Source: Acidobacteriota bacterium (GTDB taxonomy: Bacteria > Acidobacteriota > Blastocatellia > RBC074). From it: a DNA stretch of 64,000 nt. The notes under the pieces are model-generated. The model searched no databases and was not told where the DNA came from. It saw only the letters and a list, made by a program, of their open reading frames with translations. The number at the start of each line of letters is the position of its first letter. Within the stretch, counting starts at the first letter, position 1. The translations under genes and the position numbers were made by a program. Shown here one piece after another: positions 18,101 through 26,875 of this stretch. The stretch lies in the NCBI GenBank assembly GCA_016196035.1, contig JACPYM010000034.1, forward strand, positions 62,001 through 126,000, written 5' to 3'.

Positions 18101-18127
18101 GTTTGTTTTTCATTCGGAGGTTCAGCT

Positions 18128-19885
18128 ATGGCGCGTTGGATGATCGCTATTGTGTGTTTGTTCGTATTGCTCTGTTTAGTTTTGAACGCTGAAAGGACAG
18201 CGGCAAAGGATGAACTCAAAGTTGGCGTTGCCGCTGTTGCCGTAACTCCCTTCGGCCAAAATCAGGCCTGGGATGGCACGGTCACGGCATCCGGCGTCTG
18301 GGGCGAGACCTTCACCGACCAGAACGGCAACGGCGTCTGGGACAGCGGCGAGCCGTTTGTGGACGACCCCGGCAACACTGAACTCGACGCCAGTTCCAAG
18401 AACAAATACGACGGCATCTATCTGGCGGGCTTCGGGAATAAACGCTTGGCGACCGGCAAGCACGACGATCTGTGGGCGCGCACGATTGTGCTGGAATACG
18501 GCACGACCAAACTCGCCATCGTAGCGGTGGATTTCATCGGCTACTATTCCGAAGCGAAGTATTACGGCCTGAATCACGTGCGCAAATACCTCGACCCCAA
18601 GCTCGGCATCCACACTATTGGGGACATCCTGATCGCCAGCACGCACAGCCACGAAGGCCCTGACACCATCGGCGCGTGGGGTCACGGTGCGCTTAACGAT
18701 GGCAAGTATCCAAAATATCTGCGGTTCGTGGATCAACAGATTGCGCGCAGCATTCAACTGGCCGCCGCTAAACTGGAACCGGCGCGCGTGAAGCTGGGCC
18801 AGACCGATGCGCAAAAATCGCCGGGTGTGGCTGGGATGCAAACGCGCACGGGTGGCCGCCCACCGCATTTCTTTGACGAAGAGTTGCGTGTGTTGCAATT
18901 CGTCGGGACGCGCGGCGCGCGCAAAGACAAGGCCATCGCCACGTTGGTCAATTGGAATACGCACCCCGAATCTATGGAAGACAAGAACACGGTGCTGACA
19001 TCCGACTTTTGCCATTCGATTCGCGAAGAGGTTGAAAAGCGCTTCGGCGGCACGGCGCTCTATGTCAACGGCGCGATTGGCGCGGCGGAGATCATCGGCG
19101 ACACCAATCGCAAGACGAATGACCGCAGCACCTTTGACGGTAAGCAGTACGATTTGCCCGCGATCTTCGGCAAAACCGATTTGATGTTCGAGCGCACGAT
19201 GGCGATTGGGCGCGAGGTCGCCAAAGCCACCATTGCCGCGTTGGAAAACGGCGAATGGAGCAAGACGAATGCGCTCGAAGTAAGACAGGCCGACCTGCAA
19301 GTGCCGATGGATAACCCGGCCTACTTGATGGCTTCGAAAATCGGCGTGCTTGATACGATGGAGATTCCGTCGGATGAGCAACTCAAGGCGGGCGCCTTGC
19401 CGCAAGCCAAAACGACGCTCTATGCGATTCGGCTGGGCGATGCGCAACTGGTGACCACGCCCGGCGAACTCTTTCCCGAAGTGTTTTACGGCGTTGCCAA
19501 ATACCGCCGCAGCGATTGCCCGGCAGCCGATAACGGCGCGCCGCCTGAACCGTCCATCCGCGAGGCGATGACGGCCAAGTATCGTTTCATGCTGGGTCTG
19601 TGCCCGGATGAGTTCGGCTACATCGTGCCGCGTTACGATTGGCAGCGCGAACCGCTGGATATGCAGAAGCTCGATTTCAAACGAGCCATTGACCCGTGCA
19701 AAGCCAAAGGTGTGCCGAATCACTACCACGAGACCAATTCGGCGAGTTCGGTACTCGCGCCTGCTTCGGCGTGCGTGACGGTGGCGTTGCTGACGGGCAA
19801 AGTGCCCAACGTTGCCGCTTGTCAGGGCGTTGCGCAGTATTCGGCCTATGTGCGCGAGTTGGGAGACACTTCGTCGAAGCGCTGA
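18128..19885 (+). CDS. Neutral/alkaline ceramidase-like secreted hydrolase
   Basis: A 585-residue protein with a signal peptide ([19 protein letters not shown], residues 1-27). It shares the N-terminal module of neutral ceramidases ([49 protein letters not shown]), in which THSHxGPD holds zinc ligands and the active site. A calcium-binding-like loop [13 protein letters not shown] occurs near residue 60. The C-terminal C2-like domain of true ceramidases is not obvious, and length is shorter than typical, so substrate could be another amide or lipid. It is predicted to be periplasmic. Confidence 0.72.
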   Translation: MARWMIAIVCLFVLLCLVLNAERTAAKDELKVGVAAVAVTPFGQNQAWDGTVTASGVWGETFTDQNGNGVWDSGEPFVDDPGNTELDASSKNKYDGIYLAGFGNKRLATGKHDDLWARTIVLEYGTTKLAIVAVDFIGYYSEAKYYGLNHVRKYLDPKLGIHTIGDILIASTHSHEGPDTIGAWGHGALNDGKYPKYLRFVDQQIARSIQLAAAKLEPARVKLGQTDAQKSPGVAGMQTRTGGRPPHFFDEELRVLQFVGTRGARKDKAIATLVNWNTHPESMEDKNTVLTSDFCHSIREEVEKRFGGTALYVNGAIGAAEIIGDTNRKTNDRSTFDGKQYDLPAIFGKTDLMFERTMAIGREVAKATIAALENGEWSKTNALEVRQADLQVPMDNPAYLMASKIGVLDTMEIPSDEQLKAGALPQAKTTLYAIRLGDAQLVTTPGELFPEVFYGVAKYRRSDCPAADNGAPPEPSIREAMTAKYRFMLGLCPDEFGYIVPRYDWQREPLDMQKLDFKRAIDPCKAKGVPNHYHETNSASSVLAPASACVTVALLTGKVPNVAACQGVAQYSAYVRELGDTSSKR

Positions 19886-20240
19886 TCTGAAGGGCGCTGC
19901 GTTTGAAGAGAGGTCGCGCTTATGGAAATGACAAATGAACGGCCGACATCAACCGCCAAACCGATGGCCGTCACGTGGGCGGTGCGGCTTATGCTCATCA
20001 GTCTTGGGCTGAGTTGGATCAAAGCTGCATTTATGGTCACCAGGTTTCCGACTGGTTCAAAGACGGTTTTAGTTCTCGTTTTGATTGGCGGTGTTGCGGT
20101 GACGCTCTTCTTGCTTGCGCAATTGGCGAAGGGGCAGAGCTTTGTACGGTGGTTATTTCTAGTTGCGTTCTTGATTGGGCTTCCAGCGATGTTGCCTCTC
20201 TATCGGTCGGAGTTGCAACAGGCTCCCTGGCTGTTTTGTT

Positions 20241-20419
20241 TAGAGCGGTTTGCAATTGCGTTTACGGGAGCGCGTTGTGCCGCGACAGTACCGCGCGCGT
20301 AAGCAAGCGGTGCCTAGGCGACTCAGCCAATGGCGTAAGCTTGACGCGCCGCTTGCTCACGCGCGCGGTACTGTCCCGCTGCGCGACTTTTCCCATACAC
20401 CGATGTGAAAACCGCTCTA
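20241..20419. mobile_element. MITE copy B (179 bp) inserted in a membrane-protein gene
   Basis: The ends are TAGAGCGGTTT and AACCGCTCTA, flanked by TA on both sides, which duplicates on insertion as for IS630/Tc1-mariner-type elements. The right end read inward (TAGAGCGGTTTTCACATCGG) matches copy A. It is longer than copy A by a 90-bp palindromic insert at 20286-20373 (see next entry). No transposase is encoded, so it would need one supplied elsewhere in the genome. Confidence 0.85.
20286..20373. repeat. Dispersed palindromic element (about 90 bp), copy inside MITE B
   Basis: The arms CAGTACCGCGCGCGTAAGCA.. (20286-20310) and the complement at 20349-20373 agree at 24 of 25 positions. The same element, with 23 of 25 arm complementarity, is at 60232-60319, where no MITE ends flank it. 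The interior of both has GACGCGCCGCTTGCT near the right arm. Confidence 0.85.
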
Positions 20420-20514
20420 AGCTCGCTGGCCTTTAGCGCTCAATTGATCGCCTTGTGCTTGTTGTTCACGACAAAGGCGAATGCCTGGTTTAAGGCGATG
20501 AAAGGGCAGGGAAC

Positions 20515-21168
20515 TTAAGGTTTCGCTCCGTCGTTGGTGCGCACGCCACCGGAATTGACTTGCAGAAACGGCTTGCCCGCCGCCTCGCCTTCCGGCCCAT
20601 TCGTGAAAAGCTCGTAAGCCGCCCCGTCGTTGTAAACGCGATAGACATATTCGTTGCCCCAGGGATCGAGCGAATAATCGCCTTCGATATAGGGCCCGCG
20701 CCAGTTGGCGATAGTGGAGGGTTGTTTGAGCAGTGCGTTCAAGCCTTCCAGTTTGCTGGGGTAACGGTTGGCGTCGGCGCGGAAGGTTTCGAGCGCCTTG
20801 GCATAGCGGTCGAGTTCGTTGCGCGCCAGCGTCTCGCGCCGTTGCAGCCGAACCTGCACTTGCTTGCGTTGCTGGGCGCGCCAATAAACAAAGGACAGCA
20901 GTACCAGCACAACACAGCTCAGCGCCGCCGCGATCAAGACACGCCGATTGCGTTTCTCACGTTGCAGCCGCGCCTCTTTTAACTCCGGCACAAACACGAT
21001 GGTCTTGTCGGGCCGCTGCGTCGAGGCGATCTGGCTGACGAATTCCAGGCGTTTCTCTGCTTGGCGCGTGGCGCCCGCGACCGGCGCTTGGCAGGCCAGG
21101 CAGTAGCGCCGATTGGGTGCCAGCGGCGCGCCGCATTCCACACATTGTTGTTTGATACTTTCCGCCAT
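20515..21168 (-). CDS. Zinc-ribbon membrane protein with GspG-like pseudopilin domain
   Basis: A 217-residue protein. The N terminus is a zinc ribbon (CVECGAPL, then CLACQAP), followed by one transmembrane helix (about residues 75-95, VLIAAALSCVVLVLLSFVYW). The C-terminal half has the GspG/type II pseudopilin periplasmic pattern RYPSKLEGLNALLKQP, then WRGPYIEGDYSLDPWGNEY with the conserved W-G-x-P and D-P-W-G-N. Unlike a real pseudopilin there is no N-terminal class III peptide, so it is probably anchored and not processed. Its stop overlaps the end of the broken membrane-protein gene. Confidence 0.8.
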   Translation of the reverse strand: MAESIKQQCVECGAPLAPNRRYCLACQAPVAGATRQAEKRLEFVSQIASTQRPDKTIVFVPELKEARLQREKRNRRVLIAAALSCVVLVLLSFVYWRAQQRKQVQVRLQRRETLARNELDRYAKALETFRADANRYPSKLEGLNALLKQPSTIANWRGPYIEGDYSLDPWGNEYVYRVYNDGAAYELFTNGPEGEAAGKPFLQVNSGGVRTNDGAKP

Positions 21169-21181
21169 CAGCCGTTTGCGA

Positions 21182-21390
21182 TCAGAGCTTGAACAGATAC
21201 GAGAACTTCACGAACAATTGCTTGCCATCGTTGATAAACTGATTTGGGAAGCGCGTCAACTCTGCGCCCGTGTTGGCGGGGATCAAAGCGCGATTTTGCA
21301 GGTTGCTGTGGTGGCTCACATACAGCGCCCTCCAGGCAATGACCCGATAGGCTGCCAGCAGATCAGTGTTGAAATTCTTGCGCGTTTCCA
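21182..21390 (-). pseudogene. Remnant of a DUF5916-type outer-membrane protein
   Basis: Only the last 65 or so residues survive (NFNTDLLAAYRVIAWRALYV, then LQNRALIPAN and DGKQLFVKFSYLFKL). This resembles the C-terminal beta-barrel end of DUF5916/carbohydrate-binding family 9-like proteins, normally about 700-800 residues long. Further upstream the frame continues through repeat sequence (21446-21565) with no homology, so the 5' part is gone. It appears to be a deletion remnant next to an inverted repeat. Confidence 0.5.
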
Positions 21391-21445
21391 GCGAGGGGTG
21401 GGGTTGATTGGGCGGTGCTGCGACTGTTGCGGCTACGGATTGCAG

Positions 21446-21565
21446 GCGAAACCTGAGTACGCACCGCTGCCAGTGTGCAGTCTCGGCGACAGACGAATTC
21501 CTACCGGAAGGGAAATGTTTACTGCCACGACTGCACGCTGGGAAGCGTGCGTACCCAGGTTTGCT
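21446..21565. repeat. 37-bp imperfect inverted repeat
   Basis: Arms at 21446-21482 and 21529-21565 share AAACCTGNGTACGCAC and GTGCAGTC-type blocks in inverted order. The right arm ends at the stop codon of the DUF6265 gene and the left arm adjoins the DUF5916 remnant. The pattern suggests a mobile palindrome inserted or recombined at the deletion end. Confidence 0.75.
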
Positions 21566-22089
21566 CAATTCGTCAGCACGGCATCGCATTTCGCGCGGGT
21601 GAAAGGGAAGTCAACGCCGCGCTCCTGGCCGTTCATCTTGCCTTCGATGCGTGCTTGCATTGCATCTCCGGTGCGGCGGTAAATGATGCGTTGCGGAAAA
21701 TCGTGCGCCGGGTTTTCAAAGATGGCTTCGCTCTCTTTCCACGAAACCAGCTTGAACGAAGCCTCGGGCTGACCCGAGGGCTTGGAGGTGTAATAGATGT
21801 TGCCTTGGTCTGCGCCCTGGCCTTCGTGAATGCGCAGAAACTCGAACTCGCGGATGTTGCCATCATTGAGCGTGCGGCTCATGCCCAGCATCGTGTTGCC
21901 CGCCGCTTTCATCCAGTGCTCTTCGTTGTAGCGTTTGCCACGGGTGTTTTCCCAGCAGCCACTGATCCAGCCAAGCGCCTGCACAGTTGGTTTGGCGGAT
22001 TGCCGGGCTTGTGGAGGGGCGGCCACAGGCAAGAGGCAAAGCAATAAATAAAGACTGCCCAGGCAAGTTTGCAAGCGTGTCGTTTTCAT
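21565..22089 (-). CDS. DUF6265-family secreted protein
   Basis: A 174-residue protein with a signal peptide (MKTTRLQTCLGSLYLLLCLL, to about residue 25). The pattern LGWISGCWENT, HWMKAAGNTMLGMSRTL, and NPAHDFPQRIIYRRTGDAM (cut to keep short) is characteristic of DUF6265, a lipocalin-like beta-barrel fold. The role is unknown; predicted periplasmic. It stands alone on the minus strand and its stop lies in an inverted repeat. Confidence 0.8.
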   Translation of the reverse strand: MKTTRLQTCLGSLYLLLCLLPVAAPPQARQSAKPTVQALGWISGCWENTRGKRYNEEHWMKAAGNTMLGMSRTLNDGNIREFEFLRIHEGQGADQGNIYYTSKPSGQPEASFKLVSWKESEAIFENPAHDFPQRIIYRRTGDAMQARIEGKMNGQERGVDFPFTRAKCDAVLTN

Positions 22090-22235
22090 AGGTGATGTTC
22101 CTTTCTGTGTTGCGTTAAAGGTCTTGGAACGAGCCGGCGTTAGCTTAGCCGAATCCGGACTCGATGCAACCGGGATTGACGGCGTGAGGCCGTGGCCTGC
22201 ACAGTATTTTTGTCAGACTCAGGCCGGAGGGATTT

Positions 22236-24791
22236 ATGCGTGGAAATCTTGTCAGCTTCTTGGAGGATGCGTTGACGCGCGCCAGCGAGACCGCGCTGGT
22301 GCATTGCCGTGGTTTGCGCACCGAACGTTGGACGTATGGCCAGTTGGCGCAGACGGCCTTTCAATTCGCGCGTGAACTGGAAGCGCGCGGCGTTGGCAAA
22401 GGCGAGCGCGTGTTGTTCTGGTCGGAGAGTTGCGCCGAATGGGTGGCGGCGTTTTTCGGCTGCCTGCTGCGCGGCGTGATCGTCGTGCCGTTGGATGAGC
22501 AGAGCGCGCCTGATTTTGCGGCGCGCGTGCAGCAGCAGGTTTCAGCACGGTTGCTGTTGTGTGGCGAAGCGCAGCGGCAATTTTTCAAAGTGGATGTACC
22601 TGCACTGCTTTTCGCTGATTTGAGCGAGTTACTCAGCCGCCATTCAACCGCCAAATATGAGGCGGTCACGCTGAGCGCGGATGATCTGGCCGAGATCATT
22701 TTTACTTCGGGCACGACGGCAGAACCCAAAGGCGTCTGCCTGTCGCAGCGCAACCTGCTGGCCAACCTGGCGCCGCTCGAAACCGAAATCGCCAAATACC
22801 GGCGCTGGGAGCGGCTGTTTCGTCCTTTGGGGTTTTTGAACCTGCTGCCATTGAGCCATGTCTTCGGCCAATTCCTGGGCATCTTTGTCCCGCAAATTCT
22901 GGGCGGCGAAGTCTTTCTGCCCAGCACGCTCAACCCGGCTGAAATCATCTCGACGGTCAAGCGCGAGCGCATCTCGGTGATCGCCGCCGTGCCACGCCAG
23001 CTTGAAACCCTGCGCGACAAACTCGAACGCGATTACGCGGCGCAGGGGAAGCTGGCTGAGTTTCAGGCGCGTTTTGCCGCCGCCGCCGGAGAGCATTATT
23101 TCAAACGCTGGTGGCGCTTTCGCGCTGTGCACAATCGTTTCGGTTGGAAGTTCTGGGCCTTCGTGGCAGGTGGCGCGACGTTGGAAGAAGAGACCGAAGG
23201 TTTTTGGCAGCGGCTGGGCTTTGCCGTGGTACAAGGTTATGGGATGACCGAAACGGCTTCGCTCGTGAGCGTCAATCATCCGTTCAAACTCCGCCACGGT
23301 TCGATTGGCAAAACGTTGCCGGGCCAGGAAATCAAACTAGGCGAGAACGGCGAAATTCTGGTGCGTGGCGCGAATGTGGCAGCGGGGTATTGGCCCACTG
23401 CTTCTTATGAGGACGGGGTGCAAGCGATGTCTGGCGACGAAGGCTGGTTACACACGGGCGATGTGGGCGAACTGGATGCGGCAGGCAATCTCTATTTCAA
23501 GGGCCGCCAGAAAGACGTGATCGTGACGGCGGCGGGGTTGAACATCTATCCCGAAGATTTGGAAGCGGCGCTGAACAAGCAGCCAGCCGTGCGCGCCAGT
23601 TGCGTGCTCGGCGTCGCAGGCGCACGCGGCCCGGAGGCCGTAGCCGTCCTGATCTTGCGCGATCAAAACGCTGACCCCGCCGCCATCGTCGAACAGGCGA
23701 ACAAAGCATTGAGCACGGCCCAGCAATTGCGCCACTGGTTCGTCTGGCCCGAACCGGATTTCCCGCGCACGCCGACGCAGAAGGTACGCAAGAATCTGGT
23801 TAAACAAGTTGTCGCTGCGGATGGGCAGTCAACGGTGAATGTGCCAAGCCAGGCGCAACCCTTGCACGCGCTCATTGCCAGTTTGAGCGGGCAAGCGGCG
23901 GAACCGCACACCAGTCTGAAGCTGGATTCGCTGGGCCGCGTCGAATTGGCGAGCGCGCTGGAAGATCGCTTCCAGATCGAAGTGGACGAGGCCGCCATCA
24001 CTGCCGACACCACGCTGGCCGACTTGGAAAAGCTGCTTCAATCCGGCGCGGCAGATGTCGCTGGCACCACGACTACACCGCAGCCTTATCCTTATCCGGG
24101 TTGGGCGTTGCGCGAACCGGTACGTTTATGGCGCTTGCTCTGGTATTACGTTTTGCTGTTGCCGCTCACGCGGTTGTTGTGTTGGGTGCAAGTGCGCCAA
24201 CGCGAACGGCTGGCTGATTTGCACGAGCCGGTCTTGTTTATCGCCAATCACATTTCGATGGTGGATCACGGATTGATTCTATCAGCGCTGCCGTGGCGCT
24301 TTCGGCACCGGCTGGCGATTGCGATGGGCGGCGAGCGTTTGCGCGGCTTGCGGCATCCGGCGGCGAGTGTGAATTGGTGGGGTCGTGCTTGGTTGCGGTT
24401 GCAGTACCTGCTGGTGGTGACGTTGTTCAACGTCTTTCCGCTGCCGCAAAAAAGCGGCTTCCGGCGCAGCTTTGCGCACGCCGGCGCGGCGGTGGATCGC
24501 GGCTACAGCGTGCTGGTCTTTCCCGAAGGCCGCACCACCCAAGACGGCGCAATGCTACCGTTTCTGCCCGGCATTGGTTTGCTGGCAGCGCAATTAAACG
24601 TGGCCGTCGTGCCCATCAAGATCGAAGGGCTATTTGAATTGAAGCAGCGCCAGCGCCCTTGGGCTTGGCCGGGCGCGGTGAAACTCACGTTCGGCAAGCC
24701 GCTGCGGTTTGCGCGGGACGCGGAACCCGCAGCCATTACGCACGCGTTGGCGGAGCAGGTGAAGGCCTTGGGCACGGTTGAAGAGCACTGA
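22236..24791 (+). CDS. Acyl-CoA/acyl-ACP ligase, ACP and 1-acylglycerophosphate acyltransferase fusion
   Basis: An 851-residue protein. Residues 1-525 form an AMP-forming acyl ligase (FTSGTTAEPKGVCLSQ as the P-loop, YGMTETASLVSVNHP, HTGDVGELDAAGN). Residues about 530-600 form an acyl-carrier-protein-like domain (LDSLGRVELASALEDR, with the serine in DSLG as phosphopantetheine site). The end is a PlsC acyltransferase with NHISMVDH and FPEGRTTQDG. This resembles the E. coli Aas enzyme in content, but in reverse order and with an ACP inserted. The enzyme would activate a fatty acid, load it on its own ACP and transfer it to a lysophospholipid. It has hydrophobic segments near residue 630. ATG 22236 with GGAGGG upstream. 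Confidence 0.86.
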   Translation: MRGNLVSFLEDALTRASETALVHCRGLRTERWTYGQLAQTAFQFARELEARGVGKGERVLFWSESCAEWVAAFFGCLLRGVIVVPLDEQSAPDFAARVQQQVSARLLLCGEAQRQFFKVDVPALLFADLSELLSRHSTAKYEAVTLSADDLAEIIFTSGTTAEPKGVCLSQRNLLANLAPLETEIAKYRRWERLFRPLGFLNLLPLSHVFGQFLGIFVPQILGGEVFLPSTLNPAEIISTVKRERISVIAAVPRQLETLRDKLERDYAAQGKLAEFQARFAAAAGEHYFKRWWRFRAVHNRFGWKFWAFVAGGATLEEETEGFWQRLGFAVVQGYGMTETASLVSVNHPFKLRHGSIGKTLPGQEIKLGENGEILVRGANVAAGYWPTASYEDGVQAMSGDEGWLHTGDVGELDAAGNLYFKGRQKDVIVTAAGLNIYPEDLEAALNKQPAVRASCVLGVAGARGPEAVAVLILRDQNADPAAIVEQANKALSTAQQLRHWFVWPEPDFPRTPTQKVRKNLVKQVVAADGQSTVNVPSQAQPLHALIASLSGQAAEPHTSLKLDSLGRVELASALEDRFQIEVDEAAITADTTLADLEKLLQSGAADVAGTTTTPQPYPYPGWALREPVRLWRLLWYYVLLLPLTRLLCWVQVRQRERLADLHEPVLFIANHISMVDHGLILSALPWRFRHRLAIAMGGERLRGLRHPAASVNWWGRAWLRLQYLLVVTLFNVFPLPQKSGFRRSFAHAGAAVDRGYSVLVFPEGRTTQDGAMLPFLPGIGLLAAQLNVAVVPIKIEGLFELKQRQRPWAWPGAVKLTFGKPLRFARDAEPAAITHALAEQVKALGTVEEH

Positions 24792-25828
24792 GATTTTGCA
24801 GTTAGTCATGGCGAGCTGGCTCAATCAGTCTGGCCCCTAAAGATCAGGACGCCTTGCCGCAACGTCGAAGCTGGGACTCGCATTGAACAAATAGCGGAGC
24901 GCTACGCGAAAGAGCAGATGGCCAGGTTGACCTATTGTCGTATGCCTTAGCACCTCCCTGGCGTACAGCGACCGGCCAAACAGCTTGCTGAAGGACAAAA
25001 CGGCTTGGAAAAATCCGTCTTGGCCTGCAACGCGTCATTGATCAGTCCCAGATGTTGCGGCTAGTACAGCCCGCCCCCGCGCTTAGGGTGTAGGCCCTAG
25101 GGAAATAGGCCGATGCCTCTGCGCTAGGCACTCTTTTTTTGGGCTATGAGTGTAATACATCAGAATGCTCCCCACTAAGAGGTGACAGCGAGAATCAGAA
25201 ACAAGCTGGAAGAAAGATGTCGGTGCCGAGTTGAGATTGAAACAGGCGCTCGCGCGAAAAAAGTGCGAGCACCTTCGCTCCTCCCCCATTTATTCAACCG
25301 AACCTGCACAGCCTGCTTGCGACAGATTGTTTGTTGAAGTGCCAACCAAAAATACCCACTTTGAATGCGCAATGCTCTGCGCGCGCCGAAAGACAGTGCC
25401 GCCATCGGCGTTTGACAAATCGTAAGTCTGCCACGCGTGAAACTGCTTTACCTCCCACTTAGGTTACCGCCGACACCGCGCTGGCAACGAAATCTAAAAC
25501 AGTTCAAGTTAAGACGATAAACCGTGTGACGCCGTAGTTGGTTTCTCGTTACCCAAAGACTAAAGAGTCCTCAGATCAGCTCGGTACCGGGCGCATGCAC
25601 GCGCGGTATGCAGTAGCTAAGACAACTGGTAACACACGGCTTAGACAAGACCTTGAGAAACGCCAGACCATGGTTCGCGAGAATCGTGGTGGGGCGAAGT
25701 GTTGTTCAAAGCCTGTCTGTGGTTGTCTCCTGCGCGCGGCCAATTCGTGGCCAATTACTGATTGAAGCGGCGGAAGACGTATAGACAGATACGCTCATCC
25801 CCCAATCGGTAATAAAGGAGACACCCCC
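24792..25828. promoter_or_regulatory. 1.04-kb non-coding leader upstream of the flp array
   Basis: No coding sequence of more than about 75 codons looks real here, the composition is lower in GC than flanking genes, and stop codons are frequent in all frames. A short hairpin with a 7-T tract (25114-25140) sits inside. The region probably holds the promoter, operators and possibly a small RNA for the Tad locus. I could not place a promoter with confidence. Confidence 0.5.
25114..25140 (+). terminator. Short hairpin with T7 tract (possible leader terminator)
   Basis: Stem TGCCT/AGGCA (25114-25118 and 25126-25130) with a 7-base loop, then CTC and seven Ts. A 5-bp stem is weak, so read-through is likely; it might end a leader RNA. 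The preceding GGCCCTAGGGAAATAGGCC is a partial palindrome. Confidence 0.4.
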
Positions 25829-26011
25829 ATGTTTGAAATGCTGCGCCAAGCCAAACTGTTCTTACAGGATGAGACCGGGTTGGAATTGGCTGAATACGCC
25901 TTGGGCGCGGGCTTTATGGCCATTGCCATTGCCACTGCGTTCGGAGAATTAGGCGTGGAAGTTTCGAAGGCGCTTGCCGGCTTGATTGGCAAGATGGATG
26001 ACGGCAACTAA
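25829..26011 (+). CDS. flp: Flp/Fap-type prepilin 1 (divergent)
   Basis: A 60-residue type IVb prepilin. After the leader MFEMLRQAKLFLQDETG the predicted cleavage is before LELAEYALGAG, with Glu at +5 and Tyr at +6 as in Flp pilins. The mature part is about 43 residues with one hydrophobic helix (AGFMAIAIATAF). The Shine-Dalgarno AAAGGAG precedes the ATG. It is the most divergent of the first five copies and may be a minor pilin. Confidence 0.88.
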   Translation: MFEMLRQAKLFLQDETGLELAEYALGAGFMAIAIATAFGELGVEVSKALAGLIGKMDDGN

Positions 26012-26072
26012 ACGCCAATCGCAATTGGCTATTTAACAACCCCCCCCCAATGTTCAAAAGGAGCATTACCAC

Positions 26073-26240
26073 ATGAACGCACTGAAGAATTTTTGGAATG
26101 ACGAGACCGGTTTGGAATTGTCCGAATACGCCGTGGGCGCGGGCCTGATCGCCATCGCGGTGGCGGCGGCATTCACCAACCTCGGTTCGCAAATCACCGC
26201 AGGCATTGATGGCCTGACCGGCAAAATTCAATCGAGCTAA
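26073..26240 (+). CDS. flp: Flp prepilin 2
   Basis: A 55-residue prepilin: leader of 13 residues (MNALKNFWNDETG), mature LELSEYAVGAGLIAIAVAA. It differs from copies 3-5 by a few residues (ITAGIDG in place of ITSGING and KIQSS at the end). AAAGGAGCATTACC precedes the ATG; the same Shine-Dalgarno context is found before copies 3 to 5, so the spacers were duplicated with the genes. Confidence 0.9.
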   Translation: MNALKNFWNDETGLELSEYAVGAGLIAIAVAAAFTNLGSQITAGIDGLTGKIQSS

Positions 26241-26297
26241 GCGCCCCCCAGCGTTTAGTCATCATCACAACACAACCATTACAAAGGAGCATTGCAC

Positions 26298-26465
26298 ATG
26301 AATACGATCAAGAATTTCTGGAACGACGAAACCGGTTTGGAATTGTCCGAGTACGCCGTGGGCGCGGGCCTGATTGCTATCGCGGTGGCGACGGCGTTCA
26401 CGAACCTCGGTTCGCAAATCACCTCGGGCATCAACGGCCTGACGGGCAAGATCAAATCCAGCTAA
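26298..26465 (+). CDS. flp: Flp prepilin 3 (near-identical copy)
   Basis: A 55-residue prepilin with leader MNTIKNFWNDETG and mature LELSEYAVGAGLIAIAVATA. It has the same protein sequence as copy 5 and differs from copy 4 at one leader residue (T for A at 3). The spacing to copy 2 is 57 bases. Confidence 0.9.
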   Translation: MNTIKNFWNDETGLELSEYAVGAGLIAIAVATAFTNLGSQITSGINGLTGKIKSS

Positions 26466-26498
26466 GGCTGACCGGCTAAGGCTGAGAGGTCTGGGGAG

Positions 26499-26557
26499 GT
26501 CTGGTGGTCAAGGGCCGCCAGACTCCTTCAGACTTCTCAACAACCGCTGGGTTGTTG
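26499..26557 (+). promoter_or_regulatory. Two hairpins in the long spacer between flp3 and flp4
   Basis: A 9-bp stem with one G-U pair (GTCTGGTGG at 26499 and CCGCCAGAC at 26515) and a perfect 8-bp stem (CAACAACC/GGTTGTTG, 26538-26557). This spacer (26466-26639) is 174 bases, two to three times the others. It could alter relative expression of the downstream pilins by attenuation or mRNA processing. Confidence 0.55.
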
Positions 26558-26639
26558 ACAGTCTACTTTCCGGCTAAGGCAAGCGCTTTTTTCCCGGATT
26601 CCCCCAACATCAACCTTTGCATTAAGGAGCATGGCAACC

Positions 26640-26807
26640 ATGAACGCAGTGAAAAATTTCTGGAACGACGAAACTGGTTTGGAATTGTCCGAATACGCCG
26701 TGGGCGCGGGCCTGATCGCTATCGCGGTGGCGACGGCGTTCACGAACCTCGGTTCGCAAATCACCTCGGGCATCAACGGCCTGACGGGCAAGATCAAATC
26801 CAGCTAG
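26640..26807 (+). CDS. flp: Flp prepilin 4 (near-identical copy)
   Basis: A 55-residue prepilin with leader MNAVKNFWNDETG and mature LELSEYAVGAGLIAIAVATA. The mature pilin is identical to copies 3 and 5. It follows the longest spacer in the array (174 bases) and has AAGGAGCATGGCAACC before the ATG. Confidence 0.9.
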   Translation: MNAVKNFWNDETGLELSEYAVGAGLIAIAVATAFTNLGSQITSGINGLTGKIKSS

Positions 26808-26875
26808 TGTTGGGTGCGCACAATGCGTGACCAGCAAACCTAATTATCAACTTCAACTTTTAGGAGCATTGCACA

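Larger units (their letters stand above)
19922..20518 (+). pseudogene. Small membrane-protein gene split by MITE copy B
   Basis: The 5' part (MEMTNERPTSTAKPMAVTWA onward, four hydrophobic helices) reads into the MITE and meets a TAA at 20300-20302. After the MITE the same frame resumes (SSLAFSAQLIALCLLFTTKA, then NAWFKAMKGQGT) and stops at 20516-20518. Removing 20241-20417, which leaves a single TA, restores one frame of roughly 140 residues. The reconstructed end, with a final helix then NAWFK, fits small four-helix membrane proteins. The intact product would be a hypothetical membrane protein; the current one is truncated by about 30 residues and carries a short tail from the element. Confidence 0.78.

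Noticed and set aside
18176-19729. 517-residue antisense frame opposite the ceramidase-like gene
   Set aside because: It mirrors the coding strand, lacks a ribosome binding site, and its residues look like reverse-complement bias, not a protein.
24844-25765. Several frames of 64-83 codons in the leader region
   Set aside because: No ribosome binding sites, no domains and composition unlike the flanking genes; left as non-coding.
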